Origin: Zestomonas carbonaria
GTDB taxonomy: Bacteria; Pseudomonadota; Gammaproteobacteria; Pseudomonadales; Pseudomonadaceae
DNA length: 64,000 bases
NCBI RefSeq assembly: GCF_904061905.1
Contig: NZ_CAJFCI010000080.1
Span: forward strand, 1-64,000
Direction of reading: 5' to 3'
Shown: positions 8,962 through 16,950 of the stretch, one piece after another
Position numbering within the stretch: the stretch's first letter is position 1
How the letters are laid out: each line of letters begins with the position of its first letter
The notes under the pieces: model-generated
Told to the model about the DNA's origin: nothing
Seen by the model: the letters and a program-made list of their open reading frames with translations, nothing else
The model's database searches: none
Made by a program: the position numbers and the translations under genes

Positions 8962-9298
8962 CGACGAACTGCCGCCGATCCCTGGCAAACGCTATTTCAC
9001 CATTGGTGAAGTCAGCGACCTGTGCGCGGTCAAGCCCCACGTCCTGCGTTACTGGGAGCAGGAATTCACCCAGCTCAATCCGGTCAAGCGTCGCGGCAAC
9101 CGACGCTACTACCAGCGCCAGGACGTGCTGATGATCCGCCAGATCAGGTCCCTGCTCTATGACCAGGGCTTCACCATCGGCGGCGCCCGCCAGCGCCTGT
9201 CCAGCGATGAGGCCAAGGACGACACCACCCAGTACAAGCAGCTCATCCGCCAGATGATCGTCGAGCTGGAAGATGTCCTGCATGTCTTGCGCAAATAG
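8942..9298 (+). CDS. MerR-family transcriptional regulator downstream of ihfA
   Basis: This 118-residue protein has a MerR winged HTH (residues about 18-60: YFTIGEVSDLCAVKPHVLRYWEQEF) and a short C-terminal helix. It lacks the cysteines of metal sensors. It is conserved next to ihfA in gamma-proteobacteria and overlaps ihfA by 20 bases, so the two are co-translated. Its target is unknown to me. Confidence 0.9.
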   Translation: MLEPSHNDELPPIPGKRYFTIGEVSDLCAVKPHVLRYWEQEFTQLNPVKRRGNRRYYQRQDVLMIRQIRSLLYDQGFTIGGARQRLSSDEAKDDTTQYKQLIRQMIVELEDVLHVLRK

Positions 9299-9347
9299 TG
9301 TGCCTCAGAAAAAACTTCCATATTTCATAAGCTTAATATATAGTGCG

Positions 9348-9379
9348 ATCCGCTTTCAGGGCTTCCCCCGAAAGCGGAT
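9348..9379 (+). terminator. Hairpin between the ihfA operon and tRNA-Pro
   Basis: ATCCGCTTTC (9348-9357) pairs perfectly with GAAAGCGGAT (9370-9379). No T-run follows, so it is a weak terminator candidate or processing signal. A TATAGT at 9339-9344 just ahead could be the -10 box of tRNA-Pro, which would place this hairpin in its leader. Confidence 0.45.
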
Positions 9380-9386
9380 AGAGTTG

Positions 9387-9464
<78 letters not shown>

Positions 9465-9480
9465 TATACCTCAACGACTT

Positions 9481-9509
9481 AGGCCAGTTCGGTAACGACT
9501 GGCCTTTTT
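9481..9509 (+). terminator. Terminator downstream of tRNA-Pro
   Basis: AGGCCAGT pairs with ACTGGCCT around a loop and is followed by a T-run (TTTTT). It lies 17 bases after the tRNA and 27 bases before the integrase stop, so it may serve both converging transcripts. Whether it belongs to the chromosome or the element depends on the exact attachment core. Confidence 0.8.
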
Positions 9510-9535
9510 CGTTTCAGGGACTTTTGCGGGACTTT

Positions 9536-10735
9536 TCATCCTGCCTTCCTCCTCAGTATCGTCAGTGCCGGCCCTCGCGAGTCCGTCGCCGATATCTTGT
9601 TGGCCTCATCGATCAGTTTTCCCAGCTCCGCCGCCGAGTAGTGACTGGTGATGCTGCCGCTCTTGTGGCCCAGCAGGGCCCGCCGGTCTTCTTCGGTAAC
9701 ACCGGCCGCCCGGAGCCTTCTTCCGAAGGTGTGCTTCAGGTCGTGCACGCGGATCGAGGCGAATCCCTTCGGCGCCGGTCTCAGGAAGCGTTCCTGGTAC
9801 TTCTTCGCCGCCCTGACCCGCGCCTTCTTCCAGGCGGAATCGTTCATCCGATGAACCGGTGTCGCCTTGCCGTTCCTGTCGGGCATCCCATACGGGAATA
9901 CCCAGACCGGATCCAGGCCACGCTGCCCCTCGATGACCGACTTGGCCACCGTATTCAGCACGACCAGTCGTTCCTCTCCGTTCTTCACGCCCGATCCCTT
10001 GTCCCTGCCTCCAAAGTCCGAAGGAATCAGGAACACGCTGGTGTCCAGCTCCGGTACCGGGATCTCCCAGTCCCACCTCAGCTTGACCACTTCCTGCTCC
10101 CGAGAGCCGCAGTTGACCTTGTAGAGCGCCATTCGGCGCAGGTGGTCCGGCAGTTCCGAGAACAGCAGCGACTGTTCTTCCCACGAAAGCGGGTAGGGCG
10201 TCCGCCTCGATCGCTTCTCGTCCAGCTTGCTGATCATCGGCACCGTGTCCAACCAGGGTCGTTTCTCTTCATCGCGCCATTTCCGGGCGCACAGGTTGAG
10301 AACGCGGATGACCTTCTCCAGGGCGATGTTCACCGTCCTTGGGGCTACACCGGGTTTCACCTTGCCCGTCGAAGTCCTGCCGGGCTTCTGCTTGTCCCTG
10401 ATGTAGGGAGCAAGCGATTCGTCATCGACATGCGTGAGTGGCAGGTCGCCGATGTAGGGATCCAACTGCTCGAGGTAGATGGCGGCCAGGCCGATCGACG
10501 GCATGTCCTTGTACTCCACCAGGTAGCGGGTCGCGGCTTCACGCCAGCTCCTGATCCGGCGAATACCGTAGACCTTCTCCTCTCGCAGCTTCTCCAGCCG
10601 GTGTATCAGGTACTGCTCTGCTTCCTCCCGGTTGCCTGTTCCAGTGCTTTCTTGAAGTCGCTGACCTCTGACGACCTTGTCGACATGCCAGATTCCATTT
10701 CTCTGGTAGAGGCCTGTGATGGTTTTTCGCGCCAT
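9536..10735 (-). CDS. int: Tyrosine-recombinase integrase
   Basis: This 399-residue phage/ICE-type integrase catalyses site-specific integration and excision, here presumably at tRNA-Pro. The N-terminal arm and core-binding regions (residues about 1-180) precede the catalytic domain. Visible catalytic features are Arg in CGSREQEVVKL, the HDLKHTFGRRL box, LLGH and the nucleophile Tyr in SHYSA. In the HxxR box a Lys replaces the usual Arg. The start at 10735 follows AAGGAG on the minus strand. The upstream excisionase-like gene overlaps it by 130 bases. Confidence 0.92.
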   Translation of the reverse strand: MARKTITGLYQRNGIWHVDKVVRGQRLQESTGTGNREEAEQYLIHRLEKLREEKVYGIRRIRSWREAATRYLVEYKDMPSIGLAAIYLEQLDPYIGDLPLTHVDDESLAPYIRDKQKPGRTSTGKVKPGVAPRTVNIALEKVIRVLNLCARKWRDEEKRPWLDTVPMISKLDEKRSRRTPYPLSWEEQSLLFSELPDHLRRMALYKVNCGSREQEVVKLRWDWEIPVPELDTSVFLIPSDFGGRDKGSGVKNGEERLVVLNTVAKSVIEGQRGLDPVWVFPYGMPDRNGKATPVHRMNDSAWKKARVRAAKKYQERFLRPAPKGFASIRVHDLKHTFGRRLRAAGVTEEDRRALLGHKSGSITSHYSAAELGKLIDEANKISATDSRGPALTILRRKAG

Positions 10736-11016
10736 GGTTTTTCTCCTTGGCGCTCGCTGCGGGATCGATCTTGTCCCCCGGCACCGTTCTTTTCAATAAC
10801 CGTTCGTTCGATATAGTCGTCCGCCCAGGCGTCCAGTTCTTCGCGATCAAAGCCGATGCCTTGCCGGCCTATGCGGAATTCGCGGACATGGGGGCGCACG
10901 GTCCTGTTGAATTCGTCCCGGCACATCCCGAGATACGCGGGGGCTGCCCCGGCACGGATAACGCGCGGCGGGCAGGAGAGGCGCTTGGACTGGGGTTGCT
11001 GGCTGGCGTCTGGCAT
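10606..11016 (-). CDS. AlpA/excisionase-like DNA-binding protein
   Basis: This 136-residue protein has a short winged-HTH region (residues about 22-70; AYLGMCRDEFNRTVRPHVREF, then FDREELDAWADDYI) of the MerR/AlpA type that acts as a recombination directionality factor or regulator of the adjacent integrase. The remaining C-terminal half is polar and without features. Its last 130 bases overlap the beginning of int in another frame, an unusually long overlap that could reflect a lost stop codon. The function is inferred from fold and position. Confidence 0.7.
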   Translation of the reverse strand: MPDASQQPQSKRLSCPPRVIRAGAAPAYLGMCRDEFNRTVRPHVREFRIGRQGIGFDREELDAWADDYIERTVIEKNGAGGQDRSRSERQGEKPWREKPSQASTREMESGMSTRSSEVSDFKKALEQATGRKQSST

Positions 11017-11169
11017 GGCATCTGCGCTCCTGGCATGACGCTGTCATGCTCGACGGAGGCCTGGCGCAGGGGCAACCCGCTGTGGCGGGTTGCTGCGTGT
11101 CCGGGCGTAGGTTCATCGGGAAGGCAGGTGCCGATGCCATATGGGAATTGAGCGACAGGAGGATGGTTG

Positions 11170-12465
11170 GTGAAGTCAGTTCCGCCGGAGGCTACGGATC
11201 GCGGTGATCCTCCCGGCCAGGTGTCCCGGGAGGCGCTCTACGACGAGGTATGGCGTAACCCGATGCTCAGGGTGGCCGAGCGCTACAGGGTTTCGTCGAG
11301 CTTCATGGCGAGGGTCTGCGACAGCATGAACGTCCCGCGCCCGCCGCGGGGTCACTGGGCCAAGCTCGAGCATGGCAAGCCAAGCCCTCAGGCGCCCTTG
11401 CCCGATGCGCGTCCGGGAGATCGTCTGATATGGCGGCGGGGCGATGCCCCAGGACCCGTGAGATACCCGCTTCCCAAGCCGCCGGAACGCCAGGTTGGCC
11501 ATCCGCGACCACGCATTTCGCGCTCGGCGCGCCATCCCCTGGTCAGCGGTGTACGCGATCTCTTTACCAAGGGAAAGGTGATCGACAGTGGCTACCTGAA
11601 GCCCTCGCAGCGACGCCTGGTGGACGTGGTGGTATCGGAGTCAATGCTCGACGACGCGCTGGATACGGCCAATGCTCTTTTCCTCCGGTTGGAGGCCGCC
11701 GGATACCGGGTCATGCTGGCGCCGAGCGATCGTACCTATTCGCGTGCCTCTGTCGATGAAAGGGAGACGCCCGGGAAGACGGCCAACAAGCGCTATCCGA
11801 GCCTCTGGCATCCGTCCAGGGCGACGGTCGTCTTCGTGGGCTCCGTCTCCATCGGCCTGACCCTTTTCGAGATGACCGAGCAGCTGGAGGCGCGGTACGT
11901 CGACGGGGAATACATCCCTCTTGCCAGGTTGCCGGCTGCCGAGCGACGCCGTCCGCTCCCCAGCTGGAGTTGGACCACGCAGATGCCGTTCGCCAGTGGT
12001 CGACTCTGCCTGCAGGCGTTCAGCCCCTATCCGGTGGCCGATTGGGTGTACCGCTGGCCGGAGGCCAAGGCGCGAGCGCTCCGTGGGCAGGTGGGTGAGA
12101 TAGTCGAGTACCTGACAAATGCGGCCACCACGATCGCCAGCCTGGTCGAGGAGGGGGAGCGTCAGGCCGAGATCCGGAGGCTGGAATGGCAGGAAGAGCG
12201 ACGCCGACTGGAGGAGCGTTGGGAGCGGGAGCGGCAAGAGAAGGCCAGGGCCGCCGCCAGGCAAGACCTGCTCGAGGCCATCCGTGCCTGGTATGACATC
12301 CGGCGGATACAGGCGTTCTTCCGCGAGGCGGAGGACGAAGCCTTGTCGCGCACGAGAGAGGAGAAAGGCGCGCTGCTGGGGCGACTGGCCATGGCAAGGG
12401 AGCTTGTCGGAGAGGTGGACGCGCTCGACATGTTGATGAAATGGCGGGGACCGGAAGAGCGGTGA
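11170..12465 (+). CDS. Conserved mobile-element protein with HTH-like N-terminus and C-terminal coiled coil
   Basis: I do not recognise a characterised homologue of this 431-residue protein. Residues about 20-60 (SREALYDEVWRNPMLRVAERY, then a PRPPRGHWAKLE motif) match an N-terminal module I know from uncharacterised genes on mobile elements, which looks like an HTH. The C-terminus from about 320 to 400 is a charged coiled coil rich in Arg and Glu. I chose GTG 11170 because AGGAGG sits seven bases upstream; TTG 11167 is too close. It reads away from the excisionase-like gene, so the 150 bases between hold divergent promoters. Confidence 0.75.
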   Translation: MKSVPPEATDRGDPPGQVSREALYDEVWRNPMLRVAERYRVSSSFMARVCDSMNVPRPPRGHWAKLEHGKPSPQAPLPDARPGDRLIWRRGDAPGPVRYPLPKPPERQVGHPRPRISRSARHPLVSGVRDLFTKGKVIDSGYLKPSQRRLVDVVVSESMLDDALDTANALFLRLEAAGYRVMLAPSDRTYSRASVDERETPGKTANKRYPSLWHPSRATVVFVGSVSIGLTLFEMTEQLEARYVDGEYIPLARLPAAERRRPLPSWSWTTQMPFASGRLCLQAFSPYPVADWVYRWPEAKARALRGQVGEIVEYLTNAATTIASLVEEGERQAEIRRLEWQEERRRLEERWERERQEKARAAARQDLLEAIRAWYDIRRIQAFFREAEDEALSRTREEKGALLGRLAMARELVGEVDALDMLMKWRGPEER

Positions 12466-12514
12466 ACCAGGCGAGTCCCGGGCGCCATGTGGGAACGTTT
12501 CTCGTGGCTCTGGT

Positions 12515-12607
12515 TTTAGTCACTCAAGGTGACTGATTTTTGTATTCCATAAACTGAATAGTGTTTGCATGCGGTTTATCTTATCTATAGTTTAGTCACT
12601 ATGAGTG
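12515..12607 (+). promoter_or_regulatory. abiE promoter with two operator-like repeats
   Basis: TTTAGTCACT occurs twice, at 12515-12524 and 12591-12600, and each copy is one arm of an inverted repeat (AGTCAC...GTGACT at 12518-12534; CACT-ATG-AGTG at 12597-12607). Between them lie TTTGCA (12564-12569) and TATAGT (12586-12591), 16 bases apart, a plausible promoter. AbiEi antitoxins repress their own operon by binding paired inverted repeats, so these are the likely operators. The start codon lies inside the second repeat and no Shine-Dalgarno sequence is visible. Confidence 0.65.
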
Positions 12608-13422
12608 ATCAGAACCCTGGAAAGATAAACCGGCTTCTGGCGAGCCTTGGCGATTCGACGCTGGTTACCAGCCGTTGGCTGCGTGAGCATGGCTATGCCA
12701 GCAACCTGGTCGCCCGCTATGTAGCCAGCGGCTGGCTGGAGTCGCCAGCCCGTGGCGTCTACCTCCGTAAAGGGGGGCGCCTGTCATGGCAGGGCGTGTT
12801 GCGGGCCTTGCAGGTTGGCGAAGGGCTGCCATTGCATGTGGGGGGCCGTTTTGCGCTGGCGTGGCGTGGTCATGAACACTATCTGCGCCTGGGGACTTCG
12901 GCGACCGTGACGCTCTATGGCCCGGAGCGCCCCCCCGGATGGGTGGGCAGTCTGCCGCTCAAGGAGCGCGTCGTCGGGTGCGGCAAGGGGCCTTTCGATT
13001 TCCCAGTGCTGTGTTTCTCCACAGAGGCGACGGACGACGCACTGCGCGAGAGGGGGCTTGAGCGCCTTTCCCACGACAGCGAGGCGGATGGATTGGTGTT
13101 CGCCACACCGGAGCGGGCGATGCTGGAGCTGTGTGATGCTCCAGCGGATGCCGCCCTGGTCTACGAGGCGGACGCCCTCATGCAGGGTATGGCCAACCTG
13201 CGTCCCAGGCGGGTAGAAACGCTGCTGCGGCATTGCTTCAGCATCAAGGCCAAGCGCCTGTTCCTGGCGCTGGCGGAGCGCCATGGCCACGCTTGGCTGC
13301 CCCATGTTTCCCTGGAGGGTGTCGACCTCGGGCGGGGCAAACGCTCCCTGGTGCCCGGCGGCCGCCTGCATCCGACTTACCACATCACCTTGCCGGCGGA
13401 TCTGGATGAACAACTGGGATAG
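12601..13422 (+). CDS. abiEi: AbiEi-family antitoxin
   Basis: This 273-residue protein is the antitoxin and autorepressor of a type IV toxin-antitoxin abortive-infection pair. An N-terminal winged HTH (residues about 5-60; TSRWLREHGYASNLVARYVASGWLE) binds the promoter, and the larger C-terminal domain neutralises the toxin. The ATG at 12601 is preferred over the upstream in-frame ATG at 12565 because it gives the canonical N-terminus; it lacks a ribosome binding site and may be read from a nearly leaderless mRNA. It overlaps the toxin gene by 17 bases. Confidence 0.88.
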   Translation: MSDQNPGKINRLLASLGDSTLVTSRWLREHGYASNLVARYVASGWLESPARGVYLRKGGRLSWQGVLRALQVGEGLPLHVGGRFALAWRGHEHYLRLGTSATVTLYGPERPPGWVGSLPLKERVVGCGKGPFDFPVLCFSTEATDDALRERGLERLSHDSEADGLVFATPERAMLELCDAPADAALVYEADALMQGMANLRPRRVETLLRHCFSIKAKRLFLALAERHGHAWLPHVSLEGVDLGRGKRSLVPGGRLHPTYHITLPADLDEQLG

Positions 13423-14335
13423 ACGCTACACGGACCGGGTAAAGTTGCTGGTGGAAATCCTGCCACTACTGGCCCGGGAGCCTGGTTTCGCGCTCAAGGG
13501 CGGAACGGCCATTAACCTCTTCGAGCATGACCTGCCACGATTGTCTGTCGACATCGACCTGACCTGGCTGCCGGTGCAGGACTATGCCCACGACGTACAG
13601 CAGATCGAGGCGGCCCTTGGACGGCTTGCCGAGTCCCTGAGGGGAGCGCCACTCCGCCTGCAGGTACAGACCTCGGCGGCGGAGGGCGCCCGGGCGGTAA
13701 CCCGGTTGATTGCCAGTCGTGGACGGGCCCGCGTGCAGATCGAGACAACCCCGGTCATGCGTGGCACCGTGCATCCGGTTCGGCGGATGCAGGTGAGTTC
13801 CCGGGTGGAGGAGGTATTCGGTTTCGCCTCTGCACAGGTGCTGGATTTCGCAGATCTCTATGCCGGCAAGATGGCGGCGGCGCTCTCCCGGCAGCATCCG
13901 CGGGACCTGTTCGACCTGGGGGCGATGCTGGCGGACGAGAGGGCCGACGAGCGCCTGTGGCGGACCTTCTTGGTCTACCTGACCTGCAGTCCCAAGCCAG
14001 CCTGGGAGATGTTGGAACCGGGTGAGCCTCAAGGCTTCGAGGAAACCTTCAGCGCCCATTTCGATGGGATGACTGCGGAGCCGACGAGCGTTGGCGAGTT
14101 GTTGGAGAACCGTGCGCGATTGCTGTCTCGTATTGCTGGCTGGCTTGATGCGCCTTCCCGGGCCTTTCTTGAATCGGTTGAGCGTGAGTCTCCCGACTTC
14201 CGACTGATTGGTTTACCCCATGCAGCAAAACTGCCGGGTGTCAGGCGCAAGCTGCAGAACCTGGCCTCTCGCTCCAAGCGCAAGCGGGAGGAGGATCTTC
14301 GCCAGTTGCTCGAGACCTTGGCGCGGATACGATAG
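13406..14335 (+). CDS. abiEii: AbiEii-family nucleotidyltransferase toxin
   Basis: The 309-residue toxin has a DNA polymerase-beta-type nucleotidyltransferase fold. The first motif KGGTAINLF lies at 31-39, and the catalytic aspartates are in LSVDIDLTW (D49, D51). A conserved Asp-Leu-Tyr-Ala-Gly-Lys region (FADLYAGKMAAAL) occurs near 150. Related toxins transfer nucleotides to tRNA acceptor ends and arrest growth upon phage infection. The ATG at 13406 lies inside the end of the antitoxin gene, so translation is coupled. Both partners look intact. Confidence 0.9.
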   Translation: MNNWDRRYTDRVKLLVEILPLLAREPGFALKGGTAINLFEHDLPRLSVDIDLTWLPVQDYAHDVQQIEAALGRLAESLRGAPLRLQVQTSAAEGARAVTRLIASRGRARVQIETTPVMRGTVHPVRRMQVSSRVEEVFGFASAQVLDFADLYAGKMAAALSRQHPRDLFDLGAMLADERADERLWRTFLVYLTCSPKPAWEMLEPGEPQGFEETFSAHFDGMTAEPTSVGELLENRARLLSRIAGWLDAPSRAFLESVERESPDFRLIGLPHAAKLPGVRRKLQNLASRSKRKREEDLRQLLETLARIR

Positions 14336-14696
14336 GTTGGTTCCGCGTTTGCCTTTATGGCGAGGGTGGTCTCCTACAGTTATACCTGATCGGCAGCAAC
14401 CGGTCTTCAGTAACTGATGGGAGCCGGCAGAAACCGGCTAAGAATGGACGATTGGGGAGGGGGCAACTTCATGGAATGCACGTCCGCAGCAGATCGTGGA
14501 TGGCATCGGTAGCAGTACCTTCTGTACTGGTCCGCGCGGGAGGGTAGTATTGCATGGCACCGACTGGTACGAAGAGCTATCGCCGGTCATTGGGAGAAGG
14601 CTGGCATCTTGGTCAAATGTTGAGACTACTCGCAGACGGCAGAGTCATAATTGTTCCGTATTTTTGGCATTACGTTTGAGTAACCAGGAGGAGCCT
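14336..14696. other. Intergenic region without a recognisable gene
   Basis: About 360 bases between the AbiE pair and the next gene. Composition shifts from GC-rich to AT-richer along it. A frame is open from 14496 into the next gene, but it lacks a start with a ribosome binding site and the translated stretch resembles nothing I know. No RNA gene was recognised. Confidence 0.5.
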
Positions 14697-15362
14697 ATGT
14701 TGATTCAAAAGCCCAAGCGCCCGTACCTAACAGAAGAATTCATCGGAACTGGTGATGGGTGTGGGATATTTATCCCAGCAAACAAGGCGCTCTATGCCTT
14801 TGTGAAGGACAATCCCAGTCACTCTGATCGGGCACAGGTGGCCTCAAAGGCACTGATCATTGGGCGATCTCTAGCCGTCTCTGTTGAGCGAAGAGGCGTG
14901 GAGAGCCACGAGTACAAAAATTCTACAGCGGATTTTTATGAGCGACTGGCCAGTTCAATTTGCGAGTCCGATGTAGAGATTGAAGCAGGGCTACTGCCTG
15001 TAGGGGAGCGACTTACTCCATACTCGAGTGGTGCTGTCGTCAAGGTACATTCTTGGCTTTGCGACTCTATTAGCATCGTCACGGGGGGGGATTCGAGCAG
15101 TTTCGCATCAAAATATCTGCATTTCCATTACCCAACGCTATTTCCAATAATGGATTCGAGAGCTAGAACAGCCTTAAGCTGGGTTGCAGATGAAGAGTCG
15201 TTGGTGTTCGCGCCGACAGTTGTCGGGACATCTAAGGACTACAGGCTATACGTCAGCTTTTATCTTGAGGTGAGAGGTATATTCGAAGAGGAACTGGGTA
15301 GAGAACTTAGCCTTCGACAGGTGGACAATATTTTGCTCAATAGGTACGAACACGGAGTGTGA
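14697..15362 (+). CDS. Uncharacterised cargo protein
   Basis: A 221-residue soluble protein I cannot assign. The most distinctive stretch is FASKYLHFHYPTLFPIMDSR (residues about 138-157), which resembles the helical segment of HhH-type base-excision glycosylase relatives; the resemblance is weak and not diagnostic. ATG 14697 follows AGGAGGAG, which decides the start. Its lower GC than the core genes indicates a separate origin. It is followed 102 bases later by another unknown gene on the same strand; the two could work together. Confidence 0.7.
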   Translation: MLIQKPKRPYLTEEFIGTGDGCGIFIPANKALYAFVKDNPSHSDRAQVASKALIIGRSLAVSVERRGVESHEYKNSTADFYERLASSICESDVEIEAGLLPVGERLTPYSSGAVVKVHSWLCDSISIVTGGDSSSFASKYLHFHYPTLFPIMDSRARTALSWVADEESLVFAPTVVGTSKDYRLYVSFYLEVRGIFEEELGRELSLRQVDNILLNRYEHGV

Positions 15363-15464
15363 TAGCTTTTATCTATAAGGCCCGTATCTCACTTGCATTC
15401 GCGGGGTATGAGTGTTGATGTGTGGTTTGTCCTGACTTGAGTAAAGTAGAAGGTGAGTTCTAGT

Positions 15465-16541
15465 ATGAAGACCACAGTTCCATTTTGGTCTGTTGATGAG
15501 TTTTTGTACTGGTTTATGCCGGGGCGTGAGAGTTTTGTTTGCTCTTCGGAAGGAGTGTCACGTGTTTCTGGTTTTCTAGATGCCTATATTTTATACGATC
15601 AGGTGGTTTTGCCCGAGCGCTATAAGGGCGAGGGAGTGATTAGGGCGCTGGATCCAAGTGAGGATGTATTCGAGTTTGTTACCTCGGATTCCTTGGTTAA
15701 CTCGGATAGCCTCGCGCAGGGTTTGACTGTCGATTTTTCATTAGATTATTCCAATTTTTCGGATTTGCAGAAGGATGAATTCAAGTGGTTTTCCCAGCAT
15801 TTGGGTTACGCGAGTAAGGCAGACTATGAATCTATAAGGGAGGGAGCTATCTCATTTACCCTTTTAAGGCTTTGGCAGATATCTCTTGTTAGTGAAATTG
15901 CAGAGTTGACAGATAGCACAGTCATCCTCCCATTGTCTCTTCAAGGGATTGATACTTCTGTAACGAAGGTGGTTCCTTTCCATGTGAAAAAGCTTGATGA
16001 ACTGAATTCGCACTTTCAGGGTACTATTAGGTCGATCTCTATGGTTGAGGGAAATATTTTCTCTGATTATATCAAGAATGTACCGCCATTTTTGGCCTTG
16101 CTTATTGACCAGGCACCTTCTAGAGAGTATGCAATTGAGACTTTGGTTCAGTTTCGAAGAGACTACGGTGCACTTAGGCAACAGAGTGTTAGTTTTTGTC
16201 GCGAATTTCAGAGTGCATCTACGCTTAGGAATAAAAAATTGGTTGTCGATGAGTGGAATACTTTGTGGGATACTCTTCTAAAAGGCGACTTTCAGAAGCC
16301 TGTTCTCTTGAGAAGAAAAGTCTCGTCGGCAGATATGGTTAAAGCTATAGTTGATCCAAGTATTTCTTTAGGGGTGTCAGCCTTCATTAAGGCTTTCCTT
16401 GAATATAGAATTGAGACCAAAGCGTATAGTAAATTTAGAGTTTATAGTGATCTCTATAATGAGTTAGACGTCATTTCAGGTACGCGGGATAAGCTTAGGG
16501 ATAAGTTTTTGGTGGACTTTGCGAATGTGCTTGATGGCTAG
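15465..16541 (+). CDS. Uncharacterised AT-rich cargo protein
   Basis: This 358-residue protein has no signal peptide or membrane segment, and I recognise no domain. It is rich in Phe, Ser and Val and acidic near the N-terminus. The gene is markedly AT-rich with rare codons for Pseudomonas (many ATA, TTA, AGA), a sign of recent transfer from a low-GC donor. I start at ATG 15465, after AAGGTGAG; GTG 15453 in the same frame is the alternative. It reads in the same direction as the preceding unknown gene. Confidence 0.7.
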   Translation: MKTTVPFWSVDEFLYWFMPGRESFVCSSEGVSRVSGFLDAYILYDQVVLPERYKGEGVIRALDPSEDVFEFVTSDSLVNSDSLAQGLTVDFSLDYSNFSDLQKDEFKWFSQHLGYASKADYESIREGAISFTLLRLWQISLVSEIAELTDSTVILPLSLQGIDTSVTKVVPFHVKKLDELNSHFQGTIRSISMVEGNIFSDYIKNVPPFLALLIDQAPSREYAIETLVQFRRDYGALRQQSVSFCREFQSASTLRNKKLVVDEWNTLWDTLLKGDFQKPVLLRRKVSSADMVKAIVDPSISLGVSAFIKAFLEYRIETKAYSKFRVYSDLYNELDVISGTRDKLRDKFLVDFANVLDG

Positions 16542-16581
16542 GTCTTGCTGTGGGTGTTTTGCCCGGATTTATTTATTTGAA

Positions 16582-16900
16582 CGTAGAAAACCACGTCCTT
16601 AGGACGTGGTCATGAGTAACCGGTTCGGCCTGTTACGACTAGCGATGTCATAGGCTGGCGATGAAGGTGGGCAGTGGGAGGCTTGAAACGTGCTGGTGCC
16701 TGAAAGGTGAGTGAGGAGCCTTTGTGAATGGGCACGGCGTTGCAGGATTCGGTAGCCCGGATGAAATCCGGGGATTGGCTAGGGGCTCGGTCTGCGTCTG
16801 GGGAACGGTTAGCCAGCCTTCTCCGAGGGCCGGCAATTTCCCCCCTTCTAGGGGGGCCAAGGGCAAGTCCACGTTCTAAGAACGTGGATCTTTACTTGAG
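16582..16900. mobile_element. Putative non-autonomous IS200/IS605-type element (PATE-like)
   Basis: A 319-base non-coding stretch is bounded by two related hairpins with the same CCACGT core: ACCACGTC-CTTAG-GACGTGGT at 16590-16610 and TCCACGTT-CTAAG-AACGTGGA at 16868-16888. Each is about ten bases inside a TTGAA (16577-16581) or TTGAG (16896-16900) tract that could be the cleavage sites. Subterminal hairpins without inverted repeat termini are the hallmark of IS200/IS605 ends. Internal hairpins (CCCGGAT/ATCCGGG and CCCCCC/GGGGGG) are present. No tnpA or tnpB is encoded. Confidence 0.5.
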
Positions 16901-16950
16901 TAGCCTTGTATTTTCTAGGCGCTTTCCAGTCAGCTGTCGTGTTTGGGAAT

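Noticed and set aside
14496..14696. N-terminal extension of the 221-residue unknown protein
   Set aside because: AGGAGGAG directly before ATG 14697 and the non-protein-like extension favour the shorter gene.
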